From: Phaeacidiphilus oryzae TH49 | GTDB lineage: Bacteria > Actinomycetota > Actinomycetes > Streptomycetales > Streptomycetaceae | DNA: 64,000 nucleotides | Assembly: GCF_000744815.1 (NCBI RefSeq) | Contig: NZ_JQMQ01000004.1 | Location: 496,001-560,000 of the forward strand | Reading direction: 5' to 3' | Part shown: piece after piece, positions 35,483-44,639 of the stretch | How the letters are laid out: each line of letters begins with the position of its first letter | Numbering within the stretch: the first letter of the stretch is position 1 | The notes under the pieces: generated by a model | Seen by the model: the letters and a program-made list of their open reading frames with translations, nothing else | What the model was told of the DNA's origin: nothing | The model's database searches: none | Translations under genes and position numbers: made by a program

Positions 35483-36033
35483 CGAACGGCTCACGGACCT
35501 GCACTAGCCGCTCCCGGGGCCGACCGGCCCACAGGTGCAGTCCGCCGATGCCGCGACACCTCACCTTCGCTCAGACCCGGCTCGGAAGGCGGCTCAGGTC
35601 TCCGCGCCCGGCGGTCGAGGTGCCTCGCCCTGCGCCGAGGTCACGGTCGCCGCCGTGCGTGGCGGAACCCTGGTGCTGGCCGTGGCCGGCCTGCTGGAGG
35701 GCCGCCCCGCCACCACCCGCCACCTGGACATCGACCTCCTCTTCGCCGCCGGAGCCCACGCCGACCGTCCCGGAAGGAAGAACCGCACCGTGCCCGTCGA
35801 CGGCCCCTGGGACCTCCTCGACGTCGACCGGCTCACCTGGAAGCAGGCCCTCACCAAGCCCCGCGCCTCAACCTGCAACGGCGCCGGGCTTCGGCCTGCT
35901 TGGGAACGCTTGTCGGAGCCGCGGGCCAGTGGCCGCGAGCCCGGACGGCCGGTAGGCGCGGTGCTGTTCGGCTGCTGAGCCGCGGGGCGCGCGACAGCGC
36001 CGCTGTGGGGCTCGGGCGGCGGAGTGGGGCTTC
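35483..36033. other. Low-coding gap between COG4705 and TetR genes
   Basis: About 550 bp. The only candidate gene is the weak ORF at 35535-35978. No palindrome or hairpin of note was found. Confidence 0.5.
35535..35978 (+). CDS. Doubtful ORF or gene remnant
   Basis: 147 codons from a GTG without a good ribosome binding site. A middle part (TLVLAVAGLLEGRPATTRHLDIDLLF split) looks protein-like, but both ends are low-complexity and I recognise no family. It could be a decayed gene. Confidence 0.25.
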   Translation: MQSADAATPHLRSDPARKAAQVSAPGGRGASPCAEVTVAAVRGGTLVLAVAGLLEGRPATTRHLDIDLLFAAGAHADRPGRKNRTVPVDGPWDLLDVDRLTWKQALTKPRASTCNGAGLRPAWERLSEPRASGREPGRPVGAVLFGC

Positions 36034-36648
36034 CTACGCGCGCCACATCGCGAGGACGGCGTCCGCGGCGGCGTGCAGTGCCTGGGCGGACATCCCGTCG
36101 CATGCCTGGGTGGACACACCCAGCAGGAAGGAATGGATCACGGACGCGATGGCGTCCACATCGGTGTCCTCGGGGAGTTCTCCCGCGGCGACGCTGCGGA
36201 CGACGCAGGCCCGGATGCGCGCCCTGCCCGTCGCGCGCCACCTCTTCATCGTGTCGTGCGCGGCGCCTTCGTCCTTGCCGTGGTTCCCGACGGTGCCCGC
36301 CAGCGAGACGAGGCAGCCGCGCGGATGTGCGGGGTCGGTCTGCATGTCGATCGACCGGTGCAGCATCTGGGCGATCGCCTCGCGCGGGCTCAGGGTCTCG
36401 TCGTCCACCACCGCGGTGACGCTGCCGGGTCCGGCCATGTAGTGCTCCACGGCCCGCTCGAACAGGCCGTGCTTGGAGCCGAAGGTGCCGTACAGGCTGG
36501 CCGAGGACAGGCCAGTGGCCTCGCGGAGCTGGGCCAGCGAGGTGGCTTCGTAGCCGTGTTCCCAGAACAGCAGGGCTGCGGCTTCCAGCACCTTCTCCAT
36601 GTCGAAGGCGCGGGGACGTCCGACGGCGGACAAACGAGCCTCCCGCAT
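36034..36648 (-). CDS. TetR-family regulator divergent from MFS exporter
   Basis: 204 residues. HTH region: FDMEKVLEAAALLFWEHGYEATSL, REATGLSSASLYGTFGSKHGLF. The C-terminal domain has the PRGCLVSLAG and HSFLLGVSTQACDG segments typical of the TetR_C group seen with DHA1 efflux genes. The start is the ATG at 36648, with no clear ribosome binding site. Three copies of the palindrome GGATCGATCGATCC fill the gap to the divergent MFS gene. It is almost certainly the local repressor of that gene and of itself. Confidence 0.92.
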   Translation of the reverse strand: MREARLSAVGRPRAFDMEKVLEAAALLFWEHGYEATSLAQLREATGLSSASLYGTFGSKHGLFERAVEHYMAGPGSVTAVVDDETLSPREAIAQMLHRSIDMQTDPAHPRGCLVSLAGTVGNHGKDEGAAHDTMKRWRATGRARIRACVVRSVAAGELPEDTDVDAIASVIHSFLLGVSTQACDGMSAQALHAAADAVLAMWRA

Positions 36649-36659
36649 GTCATAGTTTC

Positions 36660-36673
36660 GGATCGATCGCTCC
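36660..36673. promoter_or_regulatory. TetR operator candidate 1
   Basis: GGATCGATCGCTCC, one mismatch to the perfect palindrome. It lies 12 bp upstream of the TetR start codon and so is placed to block its transcription. Confidence 0.7.
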
Positions 36674-36718
36674 ACTTTAGCACTTGGGTCGGCGTCCGCC
36701 GGCGCTGCCGGTCCTTGT

Positions 36719-36732
36719 GGATCGATCGATCT
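36719..36732. promoter_or_regulatory. TetR operator candidate 2
   Basis: GGATCGATCGATCT, one mismatch. It directly precedes the MFS -35 box (TTGACA at 36736). Confidence 0.7.
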
Positions 36733-36735
36733 AAT

Positions 36736-36765
36736 TTGACAGCGGATGCGGCCTGGGATCAGTAT
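36736..36765 (+). promoter_or_regulatory. Candidate promoter of MFS exporter
   Basis: TTGACA (36736-36741), 18-bp spacer, CAGTAT (36760-36765). It is sandwiched between operator copies 2 and 3. Confidence 0.6.
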
Positions 36766-36766
36766 C

Positions 36767-36780
36767 GGATCGATCGATCC
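36767..36780. promoter_or_regulatory. TetR operator candidate 3 (perfect)
   Basis: Perfect 14-bp palindrome GGATCGATCGATCC at the expected transcription start of the MFS gene. Confidence 0.75.
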
Positions 36781-36801
36781 ATAAAACCAGGAGTCAATCT
36801 C

Positions 36802-37995
36802 ATGACTGCCACGAGCGTCACATCCGCTTCGACCCAGCCGGATACGCGGCTTCCCCTCGCCGCCCTGGCCGTGATGGCGAGCACCATCTTCATCGTCATC
36901 ATGACCGAGACGATGCCGGCCGGACTCCTTCCTCAGATCGCCGGCGGAATCGGGGTCTCGGTCGGCGCGGCCGGCCAACTCGTCAGCGCCTACGCGATCG
37001 GAACGGTCCTGGCGGCGATCCCGGCGATCGTCATGACGCGCGGGGTCCGGCGAAAGCCGCTGCTCGTCATCGGGCTGAGCGGCTTCCTCGTCGCGAACAC
37101 CGTCACCGCCCTGGCGCCCGACCTCGCCGTCGCGCTCGTCGTCCGGTTCATCGCGGGGGCGTTCTCCGGGCTGCTGTGGGGGATGCTTGCCGGGTACGCC
37201 ATGCGTATCGCGGCGCCGGAGCGTGCCGGGCGCGCCCTGGCCATCGCGATGAGCGGTACCCCGGTCGCGCTCGCCGCCGGAACGCCGCTGGGTACCTGGC
37301 TCGGTTCGGTGGCCGGCTGGCGGTGGACCTTCGCCGCGATGTCCGTCCTCATCGCCCTCGTCGCGGTCGCGGCGCTGGCAATCGTCCCGGACGTTCCGGG
37401 GCAGGAGGCGCACACCCGCCTGCCCTTCGCGGCCGTCCTGCGGCTTCCGGGCGTGGCGACCATCCTCGCCGTCGTGTTCGTGTGGATGCTCGCCCACAAC
37501 CTCATGTACGCCTACATCGCCCCGTACCTGCAGCAGTCGCACCTCCACCTGCGGCCCGACGTGGCACTCGTCGTCTTCGGCATCGCCGCGATCGGCGGTA
37601 TCTGGGTCACTGGGGCGCTGGTGGACCGGATGATGCGGCGTCTCGTTCTGGCCGGCGTGAGCCTGTTCATCGTCGCCGGTGTCCTCCTCCTCGCCACGCA
37701 GGGGTCCACTCCACTGGCGATCCTCGCCATCGTCCTGTGGGGTGTCGCCTTCGGCGGCTCGGCGACACAGCTGCAAACCGCCACCGGGGACGCGGCTGGG
37801 GAGAATGCGGACGCCGCCATCGCCTTGGTGACCACGGCCTTCAATCTGGCGATCTTCGCGGCGGGTGCAGTCGGAGGGATCCTGGTCGACGGCGTCGGAG
37901 CGCGATCACTGCCGGTGGCGATGATCGTCCTCGCGGCCGTTGCGCTGGTCGCTGTCGGCTTCGGTCGACACGCCGCATTCAGGTCCCCCCGCTGA
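36802..37995 (+). CDS. DHA1-family MFS exporter
   Basis: 397 residues, about 12 membrane segments. The ATG at 36802 has CAGGAG upstream. The first segments read FIVIMTETMPAGLLPQIA and GQLVSAYAIGTVLAAIPAIV, and motif A-like TRGVRRKPLL follows. This is the AraJ/CmlR-type drug exporter group. Controlled by the divergent TetR through the palindromes described. Its substrate is unknown; drug or metabolite efflux is likely. Confidence 0.92.
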   Translation: MTATSVTSASTQPDTRLPLAALAVMASTIFIVIMTETMPAGLLPQIAGGIGVSVGAAGQLVSAYAIGTVLAAIPAIVMTRGVRRKPLLVIGLSGFLVANTVTALAPDLAVALVVRFIAGAFSGLLWGMLAGYAMRIAAPERAGRALAIAMSGTPVALAAGTPLGTWLGSVAGWRWTFAAMSVLIALVAVAALAIVPDVPGQEAHTRLPFAAVLRLPGVATILAVVFVWMLAHNLMYAYIAPYLQQSHLHLRPDVALVVFGIAAIGGIWVTGALVDRMMRRLVLAGVSLFIVAGVLLLATQGSTPLAILAIVLWGVAFGGSATQLQTATGDAAGENADAAIALVTTAFNLAIFAAGAVGGILVDGVGARSLPVAMIVLAAVALVAVGFGRHAAFRSPR

Positions 37996-38310
37996 CTGAC
38001 GGCCGCTGGCCGGCTCGGAGTAGGTCGGCGGTGGCAGCGGGAGCTGGTGCGGGTCGAACCCCCGGAACCGCTTTCCCGCTGCTGCCGCAGGCGCCTGCCG
38101 TCCCGGCTCTACCGCTGCGGCATCGAAATGCACTATTTGCTCCCAGGTCGCGGCCCGCTCCCCGCTCCCTTGGGCCTCCGCCGCAGATGGGCGCGGGGTG
38201 GCGGCGGTTGGTACGCGCAGGCGTGGCCGATCTCGCCCGGGAGAGGCGTTCGGCGCAGAGACGGGGTAGGCGACCCGGGTGGGGAGTGGGAGGGCGTCTC
38301 GGGAGCCGAT
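37996..38310. other. Gap without recognisable gene
   Basis: About 315 bp. A GGGTCGAACCC string near 38048 recalls a tRNA T-arm but no cloverleaf can be built around it. No operator or terminator stands out. Confidence 0.5.
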
Positions 38311-38601
38311 ATGACAGACCTGCGCACGCCGGCTCAGCTCATCGAGCTGTTCTTGACCGACACCCACGCCTGGCCGCGGGCGGAGGCCGAGAACGAGACG
38401 CGCCTGCGCCTGGCTCGGCTGACCTGGCGTCAGCACAGCTACCTCGCCCCGGCCACCGTACGGGCTCTGACCGCATGGGCCCACGAGCGGGTGAGCACAG
38501 CCCCCGCGATGGAAGTGGCCCGCGCCTACCGCGAACACCACACACTGCTGACCTGGCTGGTCAACACCGGCCACCTCCCCACCAGCCAACGACCCAGGTG
38601 A
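38311..38601 (+). CDS. Small hypothetical protein
   Basis: 96 residues from the ATG at 38311 with GGGAG 5 bases upstream. Helical, with Trp and Arg-rich segments (LRLARLTWRQHSYL, VRALTAWAHERV, REHHTLLTWLVNTGHLP). I recognise no family. The composition suggests a real cytoplasmic protein. It lies 62 bp before a methyltransferase gene on the same strand, so the two may be linked. Confidence 0.5.
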   Translation: MTDLRTPAQLIELFLTDTHAWPRAEAENETRLRLARLTWRQHSYLAPATVRALTAWAHERVSTAPAMEVARAYREHHTLLTWLVNTGHLPTSQRPR

Positions 38602-38663
38602 ACCGGCCGCGACCAGGGCACGGCTAAGCTGCACCCGGGGCACGAAACGGGAGGCAGAAGGCC

Positions 38664-39326
38664 GTGGCGGACGAGCGGGAGCTGGCCGAGGCCCAGCGGC
38701 GGCACTGGCAGGACACCTACACCGCCCATCCCGGCATGTACGGCGAGGAGCCCTCCGCGCCGGCCCTCCACGCCGTCGGCGTGTTCCGTGCTGCCGGGGC
38801 CCGGGACGTCCTGGAGCTCGGCGCCGGACACGGCCGCGATGCCCTGTACTTCGCCCGCGAGGGCTTCGCCGTCCAAGCCGCCGACTTCAGCCCCGTCGGG
38901 CTGGAACAACTGCGCCGGGCGGCCCAGGCGCAGGGCGTGACGGGACAGGTCACCACCGTGGTCCACGACGTGCGCGAGGCACTGCCGCTGCCGGACGCCT
39001 CCGTGGACGCCGTCTTCGCGCACATGCTGCTGTGCATGGCCCTGTCCACCAAGGAGATCCACACGATCGTCGGTGAGATCCGCCGCGTCCTGCGACCTGG
39101 CGGCACATTCGTGTACACCGTCCGGCACACGGAAGACGCCCACTACGGCGCCGGCACCTCGCACGGCGACGACATCTACGAGCACGGCGGCTTCGCCGTC
39201 CACTTCTTCGACCGCGACCTGGTCGATGCCCTCGCCGACGGCTGGACACTGAACGAGGTCCACCCCTTCGAGGAAGGCGACCTGCCCCGCCGCCTGTGGC
39301 GCGTCACCCAGACCTTGCCCCGCTGA
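38664..39326 (+). CDS. Class I SAM-dependent methyltransferase
   Basis: 220 residues from a GTG preceded by GGGAGGCAGAAGG. Rossmann motif I is VLELGAGHGRDALYFA; motif II region QAADFSPVGLEQLR; motif IV VDAVFAHMLL; post-motif LRPGGTFVYTV. The N-terminus (AEAQRRHWQDTYTAHPGMYG) resembles small TehB/thiopurine-type methyltransferases. The substrate is not evident. No obvious pathway partner is adjacent. Confidence 0.88.
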   Translation: MADERELAEAQRRHWQDTYTAHPGMYGEEPSAPALHAVGVFRAAGARDVLELGAGHGRDALYFAREGFAVQAADFSPVGLEQLRRAAQAQGVTGQVTTVVHDVREALPLPDASVDAVFAHMLLCMALSTKEIHTIVGEIRRVLRPGGTFVYTVRHTEDAHYGAGTSHGDDIYEHGGFAVHFFDRDLVDALADGWTLNEVHPFEEGDLPRRLWRVTQTLPR

Positions 39327-39840
39327 CGGGCGCGCGCGTCCCCGGCCGCCGACAAAGGGAGTGCGACGGCGCGACCTGGTCCGCGCGGAGCATCGACCGT
39401 GGTCAGGCGACGCAGATTCCTGGCACGGCCTGTGCTCTGAACAGATGCGGACTGGCGACCAGGCTTGCCGGGTAGAGCTCGCGTGCCGCAGCGCGGACGG
39501 AGTCGTCCAGGCGTGCCGCGCGATAGTGGTCTGTCGACTTGCCATGAGTTCCGCCCGGGGCGGGGGCGCCCCGCCCTGAGGCCGGGAAGCCGGGCGGGGC
39601 GCGGTGCCGGAAGGGACGCCGGTCCGCCCGTCCGCTCGGTCAGCTGCGTTGCGATACGGCCCGGCCGGCCTGCCTGGGCCACCGTGCCACTGAAGCCGTG
39701 AGCCGGGATCGGATGACCCACTGACACCCACCGACCGCAGAAGGGGCCCGGACCGCTGTGCGGGCCGCGACTATTGTGGGCGTTGGGGCCCGCGGCGCAG
39801 AATCCGGACTCCTCATCGCTTCTGCCTCTCGGGAGGTCCA
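39327..39840. other. Intergenic region before esterase gene
   Basis: About 510 bp without a convincing gene. Only the GGGAGG ribosome binding site (about 39830) of the esterase is clear. The promoter was not identified. Confidence 0.5.
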
Positions 39841-41499
39841 GTGCGGTTCACTCGCCGGCGGAGCTTCGCCCTGCTGCTGAGCCTGTTCGCCCTACTGGTC
39901 GTGACGACGGCCGTACCCGCGTCAGCCGACACCCGCCCCGTGACGGTCACCACCGACAAGGGCACCCTCGCGGGAGGCACCGCGGACGGCGTCGACCGCT
40001 TCCTCGGCATTCCCTACGCCGCACCGCCGGTCGGCCACCGACGGTGGCAGCCCCCCGCTCCCGCCGCCGCCTGGGCGGGTGTGCGGTCGGCCACCGCCTA
40101 CGGCCCGCGCTGCCTCCAGGCGGCCAACGGCCAGAGCGCCGGTCCGGGGATGAGCGAGGACTGCCTCTACCTGAACGTCTACACCCCCGCGAAGCGCGGC
40201 AACCGCCCGCTGCCGGTGATGTTCTGGATCCACGGTGGCGGCTTCTCCAGCGGCTCGGGAGACATCTACGACGGTTCGCGGATCGCGAAGGCCGACAACG
40301 TCGTGGTCGTCTCGATCAACTACCGGCTGGGCGTGTTCGGCTTCCTCGACCTGCCCGGACTGAGCAGCCAGGGCGCCGGCGACTACGGGCTGCTCGACCA
40401 GGAGGCGGCGCTGCGTTGGACCCACCGCGACATCGGCGCCTTCGGCGGGGATCCGGATCGCGTGACCATCGCCGGCCAGTCCGCCGGCGGGCACTCCGTC
40501 TGCGCCCTGCTCGCCTCGCCACCGGCGCGCGGCCTGTTCTCCGGCGCGATCATCCAGAGCGGCGGATGCCCCAGCCTCACCGTCGCCCAGGCCACCGCCA
40601 GGGGCCGGAGTTACGCGGCGGCAGCGGGCTGCGGCGACGTCCCGGCCAGTGTGTCCTGCCTGCGGAACAAGCCGGCCGACCAACTGCTGGCGTCGGACGG
40701 CGGCTTCCTCGGGGGCCTCCTGAGCGGCCCCCTGCCGGTGGCCGGTGTCCCCGAACTCCCGCTCGCGCCGGGCACCGCCGTCCGGTCCGGCCGGTACGCG
40801 CACGTCCCCCTGCTGATCGGCACCACCCGGGACGAGGTGCGCGAGTGGGCGCTGCCGTTCGCGGGCGCGACCCAGGCGCAGTACGAGCGGGCCGTTCGGC
40901 TGGAGTTCGGCGCTCGGGCCGACGCCGTCCTCGCGCACTACCCCTACCGCGCCCGCAGCGGCCCGTATGCCGCGACCTACGCCATCAGTTCGCTGTGGGA
41001 CGACAGCAGCGTCTTCTACGGCCTGGCGGGCTGTCAGTACCAGAACCTCACGGCCGAGTTCGCGGCCCGGCAACCCCGGACCTACCTCTACGAGTTCGAC
41101 GACCCGCATCCGCCGACCCCCGGCGCTCCCGCCGACTTCGACGCCGGAGCCCCGCACACCGGCGAGCTGAGCTATCTGTGGCCCTCGGAGACCTCGTCCC
41201 TCCTCTCCCCGCCGCAGCAGGAGCTGTCCAGTGAGATGGTGCGGTACTGGGGCTCCTTCGTGGAGCACGCGAACCCCGCCACCCCGGGTCAGGCCCCCTG
41301 GCCGGCGTACGGCAGCGGCAGCGGCGGCGACGGCGGCGACGGGTACATGTCGCTGCTGCCCGGTGGCGGCAGCCGGGCCCTGGACGCCGGGGTCTACGCC
41401 GCCCGGCACCAGTGCGCGTTCTGGAACTCCATCCGCTACGGCTGGCTGACGACCGACCCCGGCCGACTCGCCGCCGAGGCAGGCGTCCCCACCTCCTGA
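39841..41499 (+). CDS. Secreted type-B carboxylesterase/lipase
   Basis: 552 residues from a GTG start. Signal peptide of about 29 residues (ends VPASA). Carboxylesterase hallmarks: FLGIPYAAPPVG, SEDCLYLNVYTP, oxyanion loop IHGGGFSSGSG, catalytic Ser in IAGQSAGGHS, Glu in GTTRDEVREW, and His in HTGELSYLW by analogy to Bacillus PnbA. Expected to hydrolyse small esters outside the cell. It might remove feruloyl or acetyl groups from plant material, which would suit the nearby aromatic-acid operon; that link is an inference. Confidence 0.93.
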   Translation: MRFTRRRSFALLLSLFALLVVTTAVPASADTRPVTVTTDKGTLAGGTADGVDRFLGIPYAAPPVGHRRWQPPAPAAAWAGVRSATAYGPRCLQAANGQSAGPGMSEDCLYLNVYTPAKRGNRPLPVMFWIHGGGFSSGSGDIYDGSRIAKADNVVVVSINYRLGVFGFLDLPGLSSQGAGDYGLLDQEAALRWTHRDIGAFGGDPDRVTIAGQSAGGHSVCALLASPPARGLFSGAIIQSGGCPSLTVAQATARGRSYAAAAGCGDVPASVSCLRNKPADQLLASDGGFLGGLLSGPLPVAGVPELPLAPGTAVRSGRYAHVPLLIGTTRDEVREWALPFAGATQAQYERAVRLEFGARADAVLAHYPYRARSGPYAATYAISSLWDDSSVFYGLAGCQYQNLTAEFAARQPRTYLYEFDDPHPPTPGAPADFDAGAPHTGELSYLWPSETSSLLSPPQQELSSEMVRYWGSFVEHANPATPGQAPWPAYGSGSGGDGGDGYMSLLPGGGSRALDAGVYAARHQCAFWNSIRYGWLTTDPGRLAAEAGVPTS

Positions 41500-41560
41500 C
41501 GACGGCTCCCGGCCCGCGGGGGCATCCTCCCGCGCCGCCCGCGGGCCGCCGCACAGACCC

Positions 41561-42448
41561 TCACCCTCCGATGCGCGCGCGGTGGCGGAAGGCCGTGGGG
41601 GTCTCGCCGGAGCAGCGGCGGAAGAACTTGGTGAAGACCGTGGCCGAGGTGAAGCCCAGCTGCTCGGCGATGCGGGCGGGGGCCAAGTCGGTGTGCACCA
41701 GGAGGCGCTTGGCCTCCAGCAGCACGCGGTCGTCCAGGTACTGCTTGGCGGTGCGGCCGGCGGCCGCCAGGCAGGCCCGGGTGAGGGTGCGCACGCTGTA
41801 GCCGAGGGCCTGCGCGTACTCGTCGACGGTGTGGCTGACGGTGAAGTCGCGTTCCAGCGCCTCGTGGAACCGGCGGAAGGTGTCGCTGCTCGGCGCCTCG
41901 GCGTGCTGCCGGTCGCGGAGGTGGGCCAGGCGCAGGAGGAGCGCGGAGGCCAGGTGCCGGACGAGCTCGATATGCGTGGCGAGGGGCACGGAACCGGTGT
42001 CGTAGTAGACCTCGCGCAGCAGGGCGAGGAGCCGGGTCGCCAGCTCCTGCTCGGTCCGGTCCGGGATGATCAGGCCCCGCCGCGGGGACGGGTCCAGACC
42101 GACGGCATCGACGGTCGAGGCGTCGAAGAACCCCGGCATGAACATCAGGATGGTCCCGTCCGCCGCCTCGGGGGACTGGTCGAAGCTGTGCACCTGCCCC
42201 GGGTGGATCCACAGCCACCTGCCGGGCAGCACGAGGTGTTCGGCCCCGTCCACCCAGTGCCGCAGGCTCCCGGTGCGCACGGTGATCAGGTGATGGAACT
42301 CGGCGCGCATCGGACGGCCCAGATCGACGCCGTGGGCCTCGGCTCGCTCCCGAAGCTCGGCGAACTCCCGGATGTCCAGGCCCGGCGGTCCGCCGGGGGA
42401 GGGCCGGAAGGGGATCCGCGCGATCGCATGCTGTCCGTTTTGGTTCAT
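41561..42448 (-). CDS. AraC-family regulator of the decarboxylase operon
   Basis: 295 residues. N-terminal cupin-like effector domain (HHLITVRTGSLRHWVDG, WLWIHPGQVHSFD) and C-terminal double HTH (VDEYAQALGYSVRTLTRACLAAAG, ARIAEQLGFTSATVFTKFFRRCSGETP split). The ATG at 42448 is chosen; the frame extends upstream into the divergent operon without family sequence. Three GGT(G/T)ACCG repeats lie in the 136-bp gap to the UbiX-like gene. It probably activates that operon in response to an aromatic acid. Confidence 0.9.
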   Translation of the reverse strand: MNQNGQHAIARIPFRPSPGGPPGLDIREFAELRERAEAHGVDLGRPMRAEFHHLITVRTGSLRHWVDGAEHLVLPGRWLWIHPGQVHSFDQSPEAADGTILMFMPGFFDASTVDAVGLDPSPRRGLIIPDRTEQELATRLLALLREVYYDTGSVPLATHIELVRHLASALLLRLAHLRDRQHAEAPSSDTFRRFHEALERDFTVSHTVDEYAQALGYSVRTLTRACLAAAGRTAKQYLDDRVLLEAKRLLVHTDLAPARIAEQLGFTSATVFTKFFRRCSGETPTAFRHRARIGG

Positions 42449-42460
42449 GAGCTGTCCCAA

Positions 42461-42523
42461 GGTTACCGGAGCGGGCCCTGAACCCCTGCTTAGCGTGGTG
42501 GGTGACCGGGCTGCCGGTGACCG
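42461..42523. promoter_or_regulatory. Three GGTKACCG direct repeats, AraC binding candidates
   Basis: Copies at 42461-42468, 42501-42508 and 42516-42523. The last two are spaced 15 bp and the first is 40 bp away. This resembles AraC-family half-site arrangements in a divergent promoter. Confidence 0.55.
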
Positions 42524-42584
42524 AAATCTTCCTTCGGCCACCCGGGCGCCCGCGTGACACGAGTACCTGAGGAGCGAGCCGCCC

Positions 42585-43181
42585 ATGCGTCGATTGATCG
42601 TAGGCATGACAGGAGCGACCGGTGCGGTCTTCGGCGTCCGGCTCCTGCAGAACCTGGCGGAGCAGCCGGAGGTGGAGACCCATCTGGTGCTCTCGCGTTG
42701 GGCGCGGACGACCATCGAGCTGGAGACGGGGATGTCGGTGCGCGAGGTGACCGCCCTCGCCGACGTGGCGCACGCGCCCGAGGACCAGGGCGCGGTGATC
42801 TCCTCGGGCTCGTTCCGGACCGACGGCATGGTGATCGCGCCGTGCTCGATGAAGAGTCTGGCCGGCATCCGCGCCGGTTACGCGGACGGCCTGCTGGGCC
42901 GGGCGGCGGACGTGGTCCTCAAGGAGCGGCGGAAGCTGGTGCTGGTGCCGCGGGAGACCCCGCTCAGCGAGATCCATCTGGAGAACATGCTGGCGCTGTC
43001 CCGGATGGGCGTGCAGCTGGTGCCGCCGATGCCCGCCTTCTACAACCACCCCCGGTCGGTGGACGACATCGTCGACCACGTCACCGCCCGCGTGCTGGAC
43101 CAGTTCGACCTGCCCGCTCCCGCCGCCCGGCGGTGGGACGGCATGCGCGCAGCCCGAGAGCTGCGGCCCACCGCCGTCTGA
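42585..43181 (+). CDS. vdcB: UbiX-like flavin prenyltransferase (VdcB type)
   Basis: 198 residues. GAGGAG precedes the ATG. FMN-binding start IVGMTGATGAVFGVRLLQ, then SGSFRTDGMVIAPCSMKSL, ADVVLKERRKLVLVPRETP and MPAFYNHP, all hallmarks of UbiX/Pad1. UbiX proteins make prenylated FMN, the cofactor of UbiD decarboxylases; the UbiD gene follows at 25 bp. Gene order UbiX-UbiD-small zinc protein matches the vanillate decarboxylase cluster vdcBCD of Streptomyces sp. D7. Confidence 0.92.
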   Translation: MRRLIVGMTGATGAVFGVRLLQNLAEQPEVETHLVLSRWARTTIELETGMSVREVTALADVAHAPEDQGAVISSGSFRTDGMVIAPCSMKSLAGIRAGYADGLLGRAADVVLKERRKLVLVPRETPLSEIHLENMLALSRMGVQLVPPMPAFYNHPRSVDDIVDHVTARVLDQFDLPAPAARRWDGMRAARELRPTAV

Positions 43182-43206
43182 GCCCTACGACGATCCTGGA
43201 GTTCCC

Positions 43207-44625
43207 ATGGCCTATGACGACCTGCGCAGTTTTCTGGACGCCCTCGACAAGGAGGGCCAGCTTCGGCGCATCACCGAGGAGGTGATGCCGGAGCCGGACA
43301 TCGCGGCGGCCGCGAACGCGGCTCCCCGCCTCGGGGAGGCCGCCCCCGCACTGTATTTCGACAACGTCTACGGCTTCCAGGACGCGAGGATCGCCGTCAA
43401 CGTCCACGGCTCATGGGCGAACCACGCGCTGGCCCTCGGCCTCCCCAAGGAGACCGGGACCAAGGAGCAGGTGGACGAGTTCATCCGGCGCTGGGCCGAG
43501 TTCCCCGTCGAGCCGGAGTGGCGGGAGAACCCGCTGTGGGCGGAGAACTCCGTGGAGGGCGACGAGGTCGACATCTTCGAGGTCCTCCCGCTGATCCGGC
43601 TCAACGACGGCGACGGCGGCTTCTACCTGGACAAGGCGGCGGTGGTCTCCAAGGACCCCGACGACCCGGAGAACAGCGGGAAGCAGAACGTCGGCGTCTA
43701 CCGCATCGAGGTCAAGGGCAAGCGCAAGCTCGCCCTCCAGCCGGTGCCGATGCACGACATCGCCCAGCACCTGCGCAAGGCCGAGGAGAGGGGCGAGGAC
43801 CTGCCGATCGCCATCACCCTCGGCAACGACCCGGTCATCTCCATCGTCGCGTCCACCCCCATGGAGTACGACCAGAACGAGTACGAGCTGGCCGGCGCGC
43901 TGCGCGGCGCTCCCGCCCCCATCGCCGCCGCCCCGCTCACCGGGCTGCCGGTGCCGTGGGGCTCCGAGGTGGTCATCGAGGGCGTGATCGAGGGCCGCAA
44001 GCGCGAGATCGAGGGCCCCTTCGGCGAGTTCACCGGCCACTACTCCGGCGGCCGGAACATGACGGTGATCCGGATCGACCGGATCTCCTACCGCAGCAAC
44101 CCGGTCTTCGAGCACCTCTACCTCGGCATGCCGTGGACCGAGATCGACTACCTGATGGCCGCCAACACCTGCGTCCCCCTCTACCAGCAGCTCAAGCGGG
44201 ACTTCCCCGAGGTGCGGGCGGTCAACGCGATGTACACCCACGGCCTGGTGGTGATCGTGTCGACCGGGAAGCGCTACGGCGGCTTCGCCAAGGCGGTCGG
44301 CATGCGGGTGCTGACCACCCCGCACGGACTCGGCTACGCGGCCACCGTGATCGTGGTCGACGAGGACGTGGACCCGTTCAACCTGCCGCAGGTGATGTGG
44401 GCTCTGTCGACCAAGATGAACCCGCGCGGCGACCTGATCACCGTCCCCAACCTGCCGGTACTCGAACTCGCCCCGCAGGCGGAGACCCCCGGCATCACCG
44501 ACAAGCTCATCATCGACGCCACCACCCCGGTCGAACCGGACCGCCGGGGCAACTACGGCAACCAGGTCCGCGACCTGCCGGAAATGGGCGCCTGGCTGAC
44601 GAAGCTTCAGCAGCTCGGCAAGTGA
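43207..44625 (+). CDS. vdcC: UbiD-family aromatic acid decarboxylase (VdcC type)
   Basis: 472 residues. MAYDDLRSFLDALDKEGQL is the usual N-terminus of the vanillate/4-hydroxybenzoate decarboxylase group. Prenyl-FMN/metal region: NVGVYRIEVKGKRKLALQ, NDPVISIVASTPMEYDQNEYEL (split), EVVIEGVIEG and EGPFGEFTGHYSGG, which carry the conserved Glu-Arg-Glu network. Catalyses non-oxidative, reversible decarboxylation of hydroxy-aromatic acids such as vanillate to guaiacol. Substrate is inferred from gene order. Dependent on VdcB for cofactor. Confidence 0.93.
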   Translation: MAYDDLRSFLDALDKEGQLRRITEEVMPEPDIAAAANAAPRLGEAAPALYFDNVYGFQDARIAVNVHGSWANHALALGLPKETGTKEQVDEFIRRWAEFPVEPEWRENPLWAENSVEGDEVDIFEVLPLIRLNDGDGGFYLDKAAVVSKDPDDPENSGKQNVGVYRIEVKGKRKLALQPVPMHDIAQHLRKAEERGEDLPIAITLGNDPVISIVASTPMEYDQNEYELAGALRGAPAPIAAAPLTGLPVPWGSEVVIEGVIEGRKREIEGPFGEFTGHYSGGRNMTVIRIDRISYRSNPVFEHLYLGMPWTEIDYLMAANTCVPLYQQLKRDFPEVRAVNAMYTHGLVVIVSTGKRYGGFAKAVGMRVLTTPHGLGYAATVIVVDEDVDPFNLPQVMWALSTKMNPRGDLITVPNLPVLELAPQAETPGITDKLIIDATTPVEPDRRGNYGNQVRDLPEMGAWLTKLQQLGK

Positions 44626-44639
44626 AGGAGAACCAAGCC

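Noticed and set aside
38045-38063. Possible tRNA fragment (GGGTCGAACCC)
   Set aside because: Resembles a T-arm only. No acceptor, D or anticodon arm can be paired around it, and no integrase is nearby.
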